Positions 6,975-17,129 of a DNA stretch of 64,000 bases are shown in pieces (the first letter of the stretch is position 1; every line of letters starts with the position of its first letter). Under the pieces are notes generated by a model, which made no database searches, was not told the DNA's origin, and worked only from the letters and a program-made list of their open reading frames with translations. The position numbers were made by a program, and so were the translations under genes. Source of the stretch: Nitratireductor sp. (GTDB lineage: Bacteria > Pseudomonadota > Alphaproteobacteria > Rhizobiales > Rhizobiaceae); assembly GCF_017794765.1 (NCBI RefSeq), contig NZ_CP051236.1, forward strand, positions 3,512,310-3,576,309, written 5' to 3'.

Positions 6975-9900
6975 AGGAAACGCTTCAGAACGCCCAGACC
7001 GGCATTACCGCCCTTTTTGTCCGGCGTCCGGTCCTTGCCTTTGTGTTCAATACGCTGATTGCCGTGGCGGGTCTTGCAGCCCTCTTCGGCATCGAGGTTC
7101 GTGAACTGCCCGACGTCGATCGGCCGGTCATCACCGTCTCCACTGATTTCTCCGGCGCCGCCGCCGAAACGATGGACCGCGAAGTGACGGCCATGATCGA
7201 AGGCGCTGCGGCACGTGTTTCCGGCGTGGTGGCGATATCTTCCGATTCCTCCTATGGCCGCAGCCGGGTGACGGTGGAGTTCAGCGACAACGTCAACCTG
7301 GACACGGCCGCTTCCGATCTGCGCGATGCGGTGAGCCGCATCCAGAACAGTCTTCCCGACGATGCTGACGCGCCGCGCATCATCAAATCCGACAATGACG
7401 CCCAGGCGGTCATGCGGATTGCGCTGACCTCCGCAAGCATGCCGGTACAACAACTCACCACCCTCGTGGAGGATGAAGTCGTCGATGCGTTTTCGGCGGT
7501 GCCCGGGGTCGCCGATGTTCAGGTCTATGGCGACCGGACGGAAATCTTCCGTATCGACATCGACCAGACGAAGCTCTCCAGCATGGGGCTTACGGTGGCC
7601 GATGTTTCAAAGGCGCTTGCAACCGTCGCATTCGACACTCCGGCAGGCTCCCTGAGTAACACGACGCAGGACCTGACGGTGCGCGCCACAGCTGCCATCT
7701 CTACGCCGCAGGAGTTCGAGGCGATCTATCTGAAGGACAATGTCCGTCTGGGAGAGGTGGCGACCGTCACCCTTGGAGGCGATCTGGGGGAAAGCCAGTT
7801 GCGCGCCAACGGTCGCACCGGCATCGGGCTGGGCATCGTCCGCCAGGCCCAATCGAACACGCTCGAGATCTCCACCGGCGTCCGCAAGGCGGTGGAAGAA
7901 GTGCGCGCAATCCTGCCCGAAGGGGTCGACATCGAGGTAACCAGCGACGATGCGACCTTCATCAACGGTGCCATCCACGAGGTTGAGATCGCGCTGTTGA
8001 TCTCCGTGACGGTGGTGCTTCTGGTCATCTTCATCTTTCTGCGCGACGTTCGCGCGACGATCATACCGGGGCTCGCCATCCCGGTGGCGCTGATCGGCAC
8101 ACTGGCGACCATTTACCTGACCGGCTTTTCAATCAACATCCTGACCCTTCTCGCTCTGGTTCTGGCGACAGGTCTTGTGGTGGATGATGCCATCGTGGTT
8201 CTGGAGAATATCGTGCGCCGGCGCAATGAAGGCATGGGCGCGCGCGCTGCCGCCGTGCTCGGCACGCAGGAGGTCTTCTTCGCGGTTCTGGCAACAACGG
8301 CCACGCTCATCGCGGTCTTCGTTCCCATTTCCTTCCTGCCCGGGCAGGCAGGCGGACTTTTCAAGGAATTCGGCTTTGTTCTCGCGATGGCTGTGTTCCT
8401 TTCCTCCATCGTGGCGCTGTCGCTATGTCCTATGCTCGCCTCCCGCATGCTGGCCTCCCACCCCGAAGGGGAAGCGGAGCAAGGCGGTGGTTCAAGTACC
8501 GGTCGGGCCCTTTCCACCCTCTATCGGCGCTGCCTGTATGCCTGCCTCAACGCACCGGCAGTGGTGGTGGTGATTTCGGTTCTTTTCGCTGCCGCTTCCT
8601 ATGGTGCCTTCGGTTTCATCAAATCCGAGATCACGCCAAGCGAGGATCGCTCGATCGCCTTCATGCGCGTTTCGGCACCGCAGGGCGTGAGCCTCGATTA
8701 CTTCGCCGAACGGATGCGCCGGATCGAAGCGCTGATAGAGCCCCTGCGCGACAGCGGCGAAGTGGTCAGCACCTTTTCCATCGCCGGGCGTGGCTCCTCC
8801 AACAGCGGCTTTCTCGTATTGCGGCTGGCCGACTGGGAAAATCGCGAGCGCAGCCAGCAGGAGATCGTTGCCGACATCTCTGCCCGTGTGCGCAATGAGC
8901 CGGGTGTCCGCGCTTTTGTCTTCCAGCCCAACAGCCTTGGCATCCGCGGCGCAGGAAACGGGCTGAGTTTCGCGATTGCCGGCAACAATTACGCCAGGCT
9001 GACGGAAGCCGCGGAGAAGATCGTCGCAGCCATGGACGAGGATCCGAGTTTCCGCCAGGCCCGGCTCTCCGATGACACGACACAACCCCAGCTTTCGATC
9101 GCCATCGATCGCGACCGCGCGTTCGATCTTGGGATCGATATTGACGGTCTTGGCAACACCATCCAGGCGATGCTCGATGGCCGCAAGATCGGCTCGGTCT
9201 TCATCGACGACCGCAGCGTGGACGTGAAACTGGTCTCGACCACCAATCCAGTGAATGATCCGACCGATCTGGAAAACATCTACATCAAGGCCGGCGACGG
9301 CCGTTTCGTGCCCTTGTCTGTCATCGCAACGCTCAAGGAGCAGGCCGTCCCGCCATCCCTGTCGCGCGAGGATCAACTGCGCTCGGTCGGCGTAAACGCA
9401 GCACTAGGGCCCGATGTGGCCCTTGGCGAAGCCTATCAGCGGGCGCAGGCAATCGCCGCACCTTTCCTCGAACCCGGCATGCGGCTGGTGCCGCTCGGCG
9501 AAGCGGCCGCGCTCGGCGAGACCGCCAATTCGATGCTGATCATCTTCGGTTTTGCGCTGGTTATCATCCTTCTTGTGCTGGCCGCCCAGTTCGAAAGCTT
9601 CATCAGCGCGGTCATCATCATGGCAACGGTACCACTCGGGCTCGCCTGCGCTGTGTTCGCCATGCTGCTGACAGGCACCAGCCTCAATGTCTACAGCCAG
9701 ATCGGTCTCGTCCTTCTGGTGGGTATCATGGCCAAGAACGGCATTCTCATCGTCGAGTTTGCCAACCAGCTCCGTGATCGGGGGATGGGTGTCCGGGAAG
9801 CAATTGAAGAGGCATCGCTGATCCGTCTGCGTCCGGTCGCAATGACAATGATCTGCACCATTGTCGGCGGGGTTCCGCTGGTCCTTGCCAGCGGCGCGGG

Positions 9901-10090
9901 CGCAGAAGCCCGTGTCGCGCTTGGCTGGGTTATCGTGGGCGGCCTCGGCCTTTCCACGTTGTCCACCCTTTTCCTTACCCCGGTGGCTTATCTGTTGCTT
10001 GGGCGTTTCATCACCCCGAAGGTGGAAGAAGAAGAGAGGCTCGAGCGTGAGCTTCACCACGCATCGCGGATTGGTAGCAAGCTGTCCTGA
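6971..10090 (+). CDS. RND efflux pump, inner-membrane proton antiporter (AcrB/MexB superfamily)
   Basis: At 1039 residues this is a full-length RND transporter with twelve predicted membrane segments and two large periplasmic loops. TM4 carries the paired aspartates of the proton relay in the motif LATGLVVDDAIVVLENI. The duplicated second half ends with GIMAKNGILIVEFAN and SLIRLRPVAMTMICT, typical of the hydrophobe/amphiphile efflux (HAE) family. It starts at GTG 6971, coupled to the adaptor gene. Likely function is export of toxic hydrophobic compounds; the substrate cannot be read from sequence. Confidence 0.93.
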   Translation: MKETLQNAQTGITALFVRRPVLAFVFNTLIAVAGLAALFGIEVRELPDVDRPVITVSTDFSGAAAETMDREVTAMIEGAAARVSGVVAISSDSSYGRSRVTVEFSDNVNLDTAASDLRDAVSRIQNSLPDDADAPRIIKSDNDAQAVMRIALTSASMPVQQLTTLVEDEVVDAFSAVPGVADVQVYGDRTEIFRIDIDQTKLSSMGLTVADVSKALATVAFDTPAGSLSNTTQDLTVRATAAISTPQEFEAIYLKDNVRLGEVATVTLGGDLGESQLRANGRTGIGLGIVRQAQSNTLEISTGVRKAVEEVRAILPEGVDIEVTSDDATFINGAIHEVEIALLISVTVVLLVIFIFLRDVRATIIPGLAIPVALIGTLATIYLTGFSINILTLLALVLATGLVVDDAIVVLENIVRRRNEGMGARAAAVLGTQEVFFAVLATTATLIAVFVPISFLPGQAGGLFKEFGFVLAMAVFLSSIVALSLCPMLASRMLASHPEGEAEQGGGSSTGRALSTLYRRCLYACLNAPAVVVVISVLFAAASYGAFGFIKSEITPSEDRSIAFMRVSAPQGVSLDYFAERMRRIEALIEPLRDSGEVVSTFSIAGRGSSNSGFLVLRLADWENRERSQQEIVADISARVRNEPGVRAFVFQPNSLGIRGAGNGLSFAIAGNNYARLTEAAEKIVAAMDEDPSFRQARLSDDTTQPQLSIAIDRDRAFDLGIDIDGLGNTIQAMLDGRKIGSVFIDDRSVDVKLVSTTNPVNDPTDLENIYIKAGDGRFVPLSVIATLKEQAVPPSLSREDQLRSVGVNAALGPDVALGEAYQRAQAIAAPFLEPGMRLVPLGEAAALGETANSMLIIFGFALVIILLVLAAQFESFISAVIIMATVPLGLACAVFAMLLTGTSLNVYSQIGLVLLVGIMAKNGILIVEFANQLRDRGMGVREAIEEASLIRLRPVAMTMICTIVGGVPLVLASGAGAEARVALGWVIVGGLGLSTLSTLFLTPVAYLLLGRFITPKVEEEERLERELHHASRIGSKLS

Positions 10091-10199
10091 ACACTGGACC
10101 TGAAGCGGGTGACAATCGCAGCACAAAACTGTATCTGTGCGCGGCGCGCAGGGGCGAATGGTCCCGGCGCGATCCCTTCAACAGCCACGGAGTGCCCCG

Positions 10200-10682
10200 T
10201 TGACCATCGGGACAATCAGTATTGAGGAAGCCGAGAAACTGGTGGGACAGGAAGTCGGCCTGTCCAACTGGCGTGTCGTCACCCAGGAAATGATCGATCA
10301 GTTCGCCGCGGCGACCGATGATCACCAGTTCATCCATACAGATCCCGAGCGCGCTGCCCGGGAAACCCCGTATGGCGGCACCATCGCTCACGGCTTTCTC
10401 TCCCTGTCCCTCCTTTCGACCATGGTCTTCGAGGCGGTGCCGCGTCTCGAAGGGTCGGCAATGGGCGTCAACTTCGGCTTCGAGCGCATCCGCTTCCTGG
10501 CACCGGTGCGATGCGGCGCCCGCATTCGCGCGCGCTTCGTTCTCGCCGCGATCAAACTGCGTCCCTCGGGTATCGCCGAGGTAAATTACGATGTCACCGT
10601 GGAAATCGAGAACTCGCTGAAACCAGCTCTTACTGCACACTGGCTGACACTGGCGATGCCGGATCGTGGCCGGGACGACTGA
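10200..10682 (+). CDS. MaoC-family (R)-specific enoyl-CoA hydratase-like protein
   Basis: This is a single hot-dog-fold protein of about 160 residues. The catalytic motif DDHQFIHTDPERA supplies the Asp and His of the hydratase 2 site. It is followed by YGGTIAHGFLSLSLLS and a run of hydrophobic strands. Such enzymes hydrate trans-2-enoyl-CoA to (R)-3-hydroxyacyl-CoA for fatty acid breakdown or polyhydroxyalkanoate supply. TTG 10200 starts at the family N-terminus (TIGTISIEEAEKLVG) with ACGGAG upstream; ATG 10158 would add 14 residues of low-complexity sequence. No neighbouring gene points to a specific pathway. Confidence 0.82.
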   Translation: MTIGTISIEEAEKLVGQEVGLSNWRVVTQEMIDQFAAATDDHQFIHTDPERAARETPYGGTIAHGFLSLSLLSTMVFEAVPRLEGSAMGVNFGFERIRFLAPVRCGARIRARFVLAAIKLRPSGIAEVNYDVTVEIENSLKPALTAHWLTLAMPDRGRDD

Positions 10683-10853
10683 AAGGGCGGCCCCCTCCAA
10701 CGAAAAACCCGAACAGGCACCACATTCGGGCAAGGCGTTAAGGTTACCGGGCGGCAAACAATTGCTCGACCTGTTCTGTGCAGTTATTCACGTTAATAAT
10801 AATTGCAGCCTTTCAGATTCTGGAGGGCATTTCCGTTCCTCCAAGAGTTTTAC

Positions 10854-11561
10854 ATGACGCTCAGTTTCGGCCCATCATTACAAAAGGAAGAACGGAAAAA
10901 TCCCTACCGAGATCCCGAGAGCCTGGAGTTCAACTTCCGAGCAAGGCGATTTCAGCGTATCCGCCGCCTTATCGAAGACGCGCTTGACGAAAAGCAACAG
11001 ATCAACATTCTCGATCTCGGCGGCACGGAAGAATACTGGCAGATCGGCGCAGACTTTCTGAACCAGCATCGACACAGGCTGAAGATCACGCTTCTCAATC
11101 TGGAAGCGGAAGAGGTCGAGGACAAAGGCATATTCGAAGCTTTTGCCGGTGACGCGGCGGACCCCAAATTGCTGCAGGGTGAGCGGTTTGACCTTGTCCA
11201 CTCCAATTCCGTGGTCGAGCATATGGGGAGCTGGGACAGGATGTTGCGGTTTGCCGAGAACAGCAAAAGGCTGTCCAGGCGCTACTTTGTCCAGACCCCG
11301 AATTTCTGGTTTCCGTTCGAGCCTCATTTTCGTCTGCCCGGGTTTCAGTACCTCCCCAGGAGTATCCAGGTCTCACTTGTCCAGCGGTTTCAACTGGGCT
11401 TTTTCCCCCGCACTCCGGATCGCGCGGAAGCGTGCACGCTGGTCAGGCACAACACACTGATTTCAGCGGCACAGATGCAGCGGCTATTCGATGACGGAAA
11501 CATTGTTTTCGAAAAGTTCGCTTTTCTGAACAAGTCGATCATGGCCATACGCGCGCGCTGA
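10854..11561 (+). CDS. Class I SAM-dependent methyltransferase-like protein
   Basis: The 235-residue protein shows a SAM-binding start, INILDLGGTEEYW (about residues 46-58). An acidic strand end follows (LLNLEAEEVED), then a motif IV-like FDLVHSNSVVEHMGSWDRM, as in methyltransferase-11 domains. Residues after about 160 (PNFWFPFEPHFRLPG) match small-molecule or lipid methyltransferases of polysaccharide clusters, but no such cluster is here. ATG 10854 is used, although no clear ribosome site precedes it. Acceptor unknown. It stands alone between a MaoC gene and a convergent transporter. Confidence 0.7.
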   Translation: MTLSFGPSLQKEERKNPYRDPESLEFNFRARRFQRIRRLIEDALDEKQQINILDLGGTEEYWQIGADFLNQHRHRLKITLLNLEAEEVEDKGIFEAFAGDAADPKLLQGERFDLVHSNSVVEHMGSWDRMLRFAENSKRLSRRYFVQTPNFWFPFEPHFRLPGFQYLPRSIQVSLVQRFQLGFFPRTPDRAEACTLVRHNTLISAAQMQRLFDDGNIVFEKFAFLNKSIMAIRAR

Positions 11562-11596
11562 CCCTGCTCCCGCTCAACGCCAGGAGGGGTGAAAGA

Positions 11597-11621
11597 GGCC
11601 GGTTGCGACTGCAATCCGGCC
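11597..11621. terminator. Hairpin in the convergent gap between the methyltransferase and BCCT genes
   Basis: GGCCGGTTGC (11597-11606) pairs with GCAATCCGGCC (11611-11621) with one bulged base and a four-base loop. It lies between two converging stop codons and may serve both transcripts, though neither side has a T run. Confidence 0.45.
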
Positions 11622-11634
11622 CCGTCTGAGCTTT

Positions 11635-13641
11635 CTATTCTTCTTTTTGCGCCTGAACGTCGTGCTCCGGAGCGGCCGAGACAAGCTCAGAGGCTGTCGA
11701 CTGAACCAAAAGCAAATACCGCTCATACTGGATCAGCACGTCATGAATGATCTGGTCGCGTGTCATACCCATGATGTCATACCCCTTGCTGCCACTTGAG
11801 AATTCGGTCCGGGCTTCATAGCGCAGGCCCGATCTTGCGGCATCGAAGGCGGAAAACGCCGGTAGTTTCTGAGAGGCTGGCGCCACACCATAGACGAAGT
11901 TTCGCATATCTTCGGCTGGCGAGGTCAATGCGATGGCGCCGCTCTCCTCTTCCTCCACAAAAGCTTCACGACCCCGCTCCGTGAGTTCCTTTGCCACTTG
12001 CTCGAGAGCGGGCTTCACCTCCTTTTGAATGAAGGCAAGGATCTCCTTTTCGTTCGGCGCATGCAGCATCAATCCCAGTCTGCGCTGCCAGGTCAGCCCA
12101 GAGGCCGGGTAGGCCGGAGCCATCTGCGGCACGGCGACATGAGCCTCGCGCTGAGCCAGGTCAGCCCGCATGCCCACATAAAGCGCCCAGACCAGAGCGA
12201 GCATGACGAAAGTGAAGGGCAAGGCGCTGGCGATAGTGGCGGATTGAAGCGCGCCCAATCCCCCGGCAAGAAGCAGCGATCCGGCAACCAGGCCTTCAAG
12301 TGCGCACCAGAAGACCCTCTGAAGGGTCGTCGTTTCCGTTTCGCCACCGGCTGCGATGGTGTCGATGACGAGCGAACCGGAATCAGACGAGGTGACGAAG
12401 AAGATTGCGACCAGCGCGACCGCCAGCGCCGATGTCAGGCCCGTAAACGGCAGATAGGTGAAAAACTGGAACAGGCCGACGGAGACATCCTTTGCGACTT
12501 CGGCGCCCAGTTCGCCGGCAGCGATGCCCGTATCCACGAAGATCGCCGTATTTCCGAAAACAGTCATCCAGAAAAAGGTGAACCCCGCAGGAATGAAAAG
12601 AACGGCTGTCACGAATTCGCGCACCGTGCGACCGCGTGAGATGCGTGCAATGAACATGCCCACAAAAGGCGACCAGGAAATCCACCATGCCCAGTAGAAC
12701 AAGGTCCAGCCGTCGACCCACGGCGTCGGCTCATAGGCATAGATGTTGAAGGTGCGCAGCACGAGCGTGTCGAGATAAAGTCCAATATTCTGCACGAAGT
12801 CGCGAAAAAGGTTTGCTGTCGGCCCGACAACAAGAACGAATATCATCAACAGGACCGCAACGATCAGGTTCGTTTCCGACAGTATGCGGACCCCCTTGTC
12901 CAGGCCCGTGACGACGGAGATGGTCGCAAACGCGGTGATGATCGCGATGAGCGGCAACTGCACCCAGGGTGCGATGGGCAAACCTACCAAGTAGTTGAGA
13001 CCCGCATTTATCTGGGTAACGCCGAGACCAAGCGATGTAGCGATGCCGAACATGGTGCCTACAATGGCAAAGATATCCACCGCATGGCCGATAGGACCGT
13101 TGATCCTGTCTTTCAGAAGCGGATAAAGGCCCGAACGGATGGTGAGCGGCAGATTGTAGCGATAGCCGAAATAGGCAAGTGAAAGCCCCACCACCGCGTA
13201 AATGGCCCACGCATGGATACCCCAGTGAAAAAAGGTGACCGTCATGGCTTCGCGCATGGCAGCGATGCTTCCCGGCTCTGCTGTGGGCGGCGCCAGAAAA
13301 TGGGTCATGGGCTCGCCGACCGCATAGAACATGAGGCCGATACCCATGCCGGCGGCAAACAGCATGGCAACCCAGGAATGATACTTGAACTCAGGTTCGG
13401 AATCGTCCGGTCCCAACTTCAGCCTGCCAAACCGCCCGAACGAAAACAGGAGCACCGAGGCCAGGAAAATACCAACGGCGAGAAGATAGAGCCAACCGAA
13501 GCTCGCCAGAATATTGCTCTGCAGGGCGGAGAACATCTCCCCTGCCCGGCCTGGAAAAACAATGCCAATCAAAAGAAACACTGCGATGATGGAAACCGCA
13601 CCGAAAAAGACCGGTGGGTTGATAACAAAGCGATTGAACAT
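11635..13641 (-). CDS. BCCT-family betaine/choline/carnitine transporter with long C-terminal domain
   Basis: This secondary transporter of 668 residues has twelve membrane segments. The BCCT signature region [16 protein letters not shown] lies near residue 95 and the aromatic [20 protein letters not shown] marks the substrate-site helix. A cytoplasmic C-terminal domain of roughly 150 residues resembles that of BetT, which senses osmotic stress. It would import choline or glycine betaine for osmoprotection or as carbon and nitrogen. That would suit the sarcosine oxidase operon 4 kb away, since betaine breaks down to sarcosine. ATG 13641 fits family N-termini; ATG 13707 would add 22 residues. 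Confidence 0.88.
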   Translation of the reverse strand: MFNRFVINPPVFFGAVSIIAVFLLIGIVFPGRAGEMFSALQSNILASFGWLYLLAVGIFLASVLLFSFGRFGRLKLGPDDSEPEFKYHSWVAMLFAAGMGIGLMFYAVGEPMTHFLAPPTAEPGSIAAMREAMTVTFFHWGIHAWAIYAVVGLSLAYFGYRYNLPLTIRSGLYPLLKDRINGPIGHAVDIFAIVGTMFGIATSLGLGVTQINAGLNYLVGLPIAPWVQLPLIAIITAFATISVVTGLDKGVRILSETNLIVAVLLMIFVLVVGPTANLFRDFVQNIGLYLDTLVLRTFNIYAYEPTPWVDGWTLFYWAWWISWSPFVGMFIARISRGRTVREFVTAVLFIPAGFTFFWMTVFGNTAIFVDTGIAAGELGAEVAKDVSVGLFQFFTYLPFTGLTSALAVALVAIFFVTSSDSGSLVIDTIAAGGETETTTLQRVFWCALEGLVAGSLLLAGGLGALQSATIASALPFTFVMLALVWALYVGMRADLAQREAHVAVPQMAPAYPASGLTWQRRLGLMLHAPNEKEILAFIQKEVKPALEQVAKELTERGREAFVEEEESGAIALTSPAEDMRNFVYGVAPASQKLPAFSAFDAARSGLRYEARTEFSSGSKGYDIMGMTRDQIIHDVLIQYERYLLLVQSTASELVSAAPEHDVQAQKEE

Positions 13642-13851
13642 GAGGGCTACTTTCTGCGCTTCCGTTTTTGAAATGGCGGTTGGCGCTCCAAAAGATTTGG
13701 CTCGCAAGGGGCATCAACACCCCTTGAATGGCTGGTGCACGATGAAAGAGCGCCGGCGGCAAGCGCCCCGTTTCTGCGACCCATGAGGTGGATTGTCAAT
13801 GAGGGGTGGCAAAGCAGGTGCGCGCGGGCAACCGGTCAGTATGTCCGGGTT

Positions 13852-14880
13852 TCAAACAATTCCGCAGGCCCGAACAAGCTTGAGAAGGCGTGGTAGGGAA
13901 GGCTTCGTGTTCATCGCGCACCAGGTCTCACGCGCTTCCCCACCATAGCTTTCCTTGTGCCTTGCAAGCGACTGCGTCGGATAGACAAGCTTTTGGGCAA
14001 CAGGATTTGTGTAGATGAATCGGAACGCACGGCGGGTCAGCCAGTCCTTCTCGAACTCCTGATCCTCGATCTTGTGAAACGGCATGAGGCCGAGATAAAG
14101 CTTCGGCACCCCTTCGGACTGAAACGTTTCCACCGCATGCCGGACAAGAAAGTAAGCCGCCAGCGGATCGGTGTCGGGTAGCCAGCGTCGCGTGGCCGAG
14201 AGGTACCCGATCAGCTTGCCGTCTTCATACAACGGATCGAAGAAGGCGAAGGCCAGCGGCCTGTCATTCTCATCCAGAATGAAGAACTTTCGGACATCGG
14301 GCTCATCACGTAACTGGATCGGACGAACTAGAAAAGAAAGCTCGCGGCGCTTAGTGGTGCGGGTGCGCCGCCACCCAAGGGAGACATCCTCGACTTGCTC
14401 CGGCTGCAGCGAAGCCACGGGAATTTCGGCAACGCGGCACCCCATGCGGGTGAAGCGGTTTGTTGCCGTCCGGAAACTCCGCCGCAAGGGCCCGGCGAAA
14501 CTGTAGGTTGCGAGATCAATCAGGCTCTCGATGCCAAGCGCATTGACGGAAAATCCCTTTGACGAAAGAAGCTCCGCCATGGGGCGGGAGACCTGCCAGA
14601 AGGTCACATCGCTTTTAGCCGCCACAAACGCGTCGAGCATGGCTGGCCAGAGTTCCCTCGGTGCGAGTGGGTCAGCCAGCGCATAGGCTGTGCGCCCCAC
14701 CATGCGATATGCGATCACACCATGTTCGTTGCCGAAATAATGCATACCTGGCTGGTGCGCGACTGAATAGGCCAGCACGAAACAACCGTGCCGTTTGAGC
14801 AGCGCATGGCGCTGACTGTCGGTCAGAAGAGCGTTGTCGCTCAGGCGATCAGAATTTGACAAGCGAGCTATCTGGTTCAC
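13852..14880 (-). CDS. DUF2156 protein (phosphatidylglycerol lysyltransferase C-terminal-like, GNAT fold)
   Basis: This soluble 342-residue protein matches the catalytic half of MprF/LPG synthetases. It has an early segment with GMHYFGNEHGVIAYR and ALADPLAP, a RTATNRFTRMG helix, and a second GNAT-like half with FFILDENDRPLAFAFFDPLYEDG and YLGLMPFHKIED. MprF proteins transfer aminoacyl groups from tRNA to phosphatidylglycerol, but this one has no membrane domain, so its acceptor is unknown. It starts at GTG 14880 and reads away from the SufR-like regulator. No partner gene is adjacent. Confidence 0.75.
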   Translation of the reverse strand: MNQIARLSNSDRLSDNALLTDSQRHALLKRHGCFVLAYSVAHQPGMHYFGNEHGVIAYRMVGRTAYALADPLAPRELWPAMLDAFVAAKSDVTFWQVSRPMAELLSSKGFSVNALGIESLIDLATYSFAGPLRRSFRTATNRFTRMGCRVAEIPVASLQPEQVEDVSLGWRRTRTTKRRELSFLVRPIQLRDEPDVRKFFILDENDRPLAFAFFDPLYEDGKLIGYLSATRRWLPDTDPLAAYFLVRHAVETFQSEGVPKLYLGLMPFHKIEDQEFEKDWLTRRAFRFIYTNPVAQKLVYPTQSLARHKESYGGEARETWCAMNTKPSLPRLLKLVRACGIV

Positions 14881-14949
14881 GGCGAAGAATCATGTTCCGC
14901 GCCCCCACGGGCGGAGGGATGCCACGCATTGCGGACCGTGACAAGGTGA

Positions 14950-14979
14950 TTGACAATAAAGAAACGAAATGGTTATTTT
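14950..14979 (+). promoter_or_regulatory. Promoter of the SufR-like regulator/MFS operon
   Basis: TTGACA at 14950-14955 is followed after 18 bases by TATTTT (14974-14979) in an AT-rich stretch. GGAGGG stands just before ATG 15000. No clear inverted repeat was found inside the promoter. Confidence 0.55.
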
Positions 14980-14999
14980 AATAATGATCGGAGGGTCTC

Positions 15000-15671
15000 A
15001 TGACCAGATTGATTGCACCAGTCCAGGCCGAAGCCGCACCGGAAACGGCGGATGACCGCATTCTGTTTGCGCTCAAGACCAAGGGAGCGATGACAGCCCA
15101 GCGTCTTGCGCATCGTCTGAACATCTCCACAGTTGCCGTGCGCAAGCAGCTCTCACGGCTTGAAGAGAGCGATCTGGTTCAGTTTCAGGAAGACGTACGA
15201 GGCCGCGGGCGCCCCGAACGTGTCTGGCGCCTGACGCCCAAGGGGCATGGCCGTTTCCCCGACAGCCATTCGGATCTGACGCTTGAACTGATCAACTCGA
15301 TCCGGCGGGTCTTTGGTGACCACGGGCTCGACAGGCTCATCGGAGAGCGCGAGCAGACGATGCGATTATCTTACGAAACCGCGGTCAGGGAACATAGCGA
15401 TCTTGCCGAGCGCGTTGCAGCTCTGGCCCGGATTCGAGCACGGGAGGGCTATATGGCTGAAGTCGAGCCCCTCGACGACGGCGCATATCTCCTGATCGAG
15501 AACCATTGCCCGATCTGCGCCGCCGCGACGGCCTGCCAGGGCTTTTGCCGCTCCGAACTGGATGTTTTCAAAACCGTGCTCGGTCCTCAGACCCGGATCG
15601 AGCGCACGGATCACATTCTGGCCGGCGCGCGCCGTTGTGCCTACCGCATAGAAAGAGGTTCAGGCGACTGA
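15000..15671 (+). CDS. SufR/DeoR-like winged-helix regulator with putative Fe-S cluster cysteines
   Basis: The 223-residue regulator has an N-terminal winged helix (residues about 18-80, MTAQRLAHRLNISTVAVRKQ) and a C-terminal cysteine-rich domain. The cysteines are C170, C173, C179, C183 and C213 (ENHCPICAAATACQGFCRSEL, then RRCAYRIE). Cyanobacterial SufR binds a [4Fe-4S] cluster through cysteines spaced 13 and 28 residues apart. Here C170-C183 (13) and C183-C213 (30) are close to that pattern. It may therefore sense Fe-S status, oxidant or nitric oxide. No suf genes are adjacent. An MFS gene follows after 22 bases and is the likely target along with the regulator itself. Confidence 0.75.
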   Translation: MTRLIAPVQAEAAPETADDRILFALKTKGAMTAQRLAHRLNISTVAVRKQLSRLEESDLVQFQEDVRGRGRPERVWRLTPKGHGRFPDSHSDLTLELINSIRRVFGDHGLDRLIGEREQTMRLSYETAVREHSDLAERVAALARIRAREGYMAEVEPLDDGAYLLIENHCPICAAATACQGFCRSELDVFKTVLGPQTRIERTDHILAGARRCAYRIERGSGD

Positions 15672-15693
15672 ACCCTGAACACCCGAGGACATC

Positions 15694-17118
15694 ATGACAG
15701 ATGCAAGCACCGAGGGTCCGCTCGGCAATGCCGGCTGGGCAGCGATCCTGAAAACCGGACAATTGGGGCAGTTCGCACTGCTGTGCCTCGGCATCTGGCT
15801 TCATGCCGCCGACACACTGCTGGTGGCCACGGCAATGCCAGCCGCCGTCTTGGAGATAGGTGGTGACCGACTGGTGAGCTGGACGCTGTCGCTCTACCTG
15901 CTGGGCTCGATCATTTCCGCTGCCGCAGCAGCCCTTGCTGCCACAGCGCTGGGGCTGCGCCGCGCGTTCGTGATCGCAGCGCTGATCTACACCGTGGGCT
16001 GCGCGATCAGCGCGCTTGCTCCCAATATGCCTGTCATGTTGCTGGGGCGTTTCTGTCAGGGCGTTGGCGGCGGCCTTCTCGTGGCGTTGACCTATGTCGC
16101 CATCCAGCGTCTTTTCCCAAAGGATATGTGGCCGCGTCTGATAGCGCTGATGTCGGCGATCTGGGGCGCTTCGGCATTCTGCGGCCCCATGATCGGCGGC
16201 TTCTTCGCGGATCTCGGCCTGTGGCGCTGGGGCTTCTGGACCTTTGCGATACAGGCGCTTCTGCTTGCGCTTCTCGTGCCCGTGTTCCTGCGCCCGACCA
16301 GAGGAGCAGTGGCAACCGCGCAGCGCTTTCCGGTGTGGAGACTCACACTCCTGTCTCTTGCAGTGATCTCAGTAGCGACAGCGGGGATCTACGTGAAGCC
16401 GGCCATATCGCTGCCGCTGGTGGCAGCAGGTGCGGTAATGTTTTTTCTCTTCCTTAAGCGGGATGGCAGTCGCCTGAGCAACAGGATGTTCCCGACGCGC
16501 GCCTTCGATATCCGCACACCTGTGGGTGCTGGATTCATCGCCAATCTCGCCCTTGGCACGGCAGCCATGTCGTTCACCGTTTACGGCCCGTTCCTTCTCC
16601 AGCGCATCCACGGCATGTCGGCACTGGGTGCGGGCTATGTGATCGCAGCCGAAGCCGTTGCCTGGAGCACAACGGCAATGGTTTTCGCCGGGGTGAATGA
16701 AGCAGGAGAGCGCGTCGTGATGAAAACCGGCGCATTGCTGATCCTTCTGGCAGTCACCCTGCTCGGCCCTGCGATGGCGGAAGGACCAGTGTGGGCAGTG
16801 GTATTGCTTTCGATCGCGCAGGGCGCGGGCTTCGGCATGTTGTGGGGATTTCTGATCCGCCGCGTGGTCGCTGCCGCTCCCGAAACCGAGCGCGACAGCG
16901 CATCCTCCGCAATGCCGACAACACAGCAGATCGCATTTGCGCTAGGCGCCGCCCTTGCCGGCATCGTCGCCAACATGGCTGGCTTTGCCGAAGGCGGCGC
17001 GGCCGAGTCCATGAAGGTGGTCGCGATCTGGGTGTTTGTCTGCTTTGTTCCGGTTGCGGCCTTCGGTGCAGCCGCAACGTGGCGGCTTGCACGCCAAAGC
17101 GACGTGGAAGCACTCTAG
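15694..17118 (+). CDS. Major facilitator superfamily transporter (drug:proton antiporter type, probably 14 TM)
   Basis: The 474-residue membrane protein has an MFS motif A-like region after TM2-3 (AATALGLRRAFVIAALIYTVG). Motif C-like FCQGVGGGLLVALTYVAIQR is followed by GASAFCGPMIGGFFADLGLWRWGFW, typical of DHA2 (14-TM) exporters of the EmrB type. It lies 22 bases after the SufR-like regulator and is probably co-transcribed. A likely role is export of a toxic compound or metal chelate whose effect is sensed through the regulator. No HlyD-type adaptor is present. The substrate is unknown. Confidence 0.85.
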   Translation: MTDASTEGPLGNAGWAAILKTGQLGQFALLCLGIWLHAADTLLVATAMPAAVLEIGGDRLVSWTLSLYLLGSIISAAAAALAATALGLRRAFVIAALIYTVGCAISALAPNMPVMLLGRFCQGVGGGLLVALTYVAIQRLFPKDMWPRLIALMSAIWGASAFCGPMIGGFFADLGLWRWGFWTFAIQALLLALLVPVFLRPTRGAVATAQRFPVWRLTLLSLAVISVATAGIYVKPAISLPLVAAGAVMFFLFLKRDGSRLSNRMFPTRAFDIRTPVGAGFIANLALGTAAMSFTVYGPFLLQRIHGMSALGAGYVIAAEAVAWSTTAMVFAGVNEAGERVVMKTGALLILLAVTLLGPAMAEGPVWAVVLLSIAQGAGFGMLWGFLIRRVVAAAPETERDSASSAMPTTQQIAFALGAALAGIVANMAGFAEGGAAESMKVVAIWVFVCFVPVAAFGAAATWRLARQSDVEAL

Positions 17119-17129
17119 CTATTACCCCT

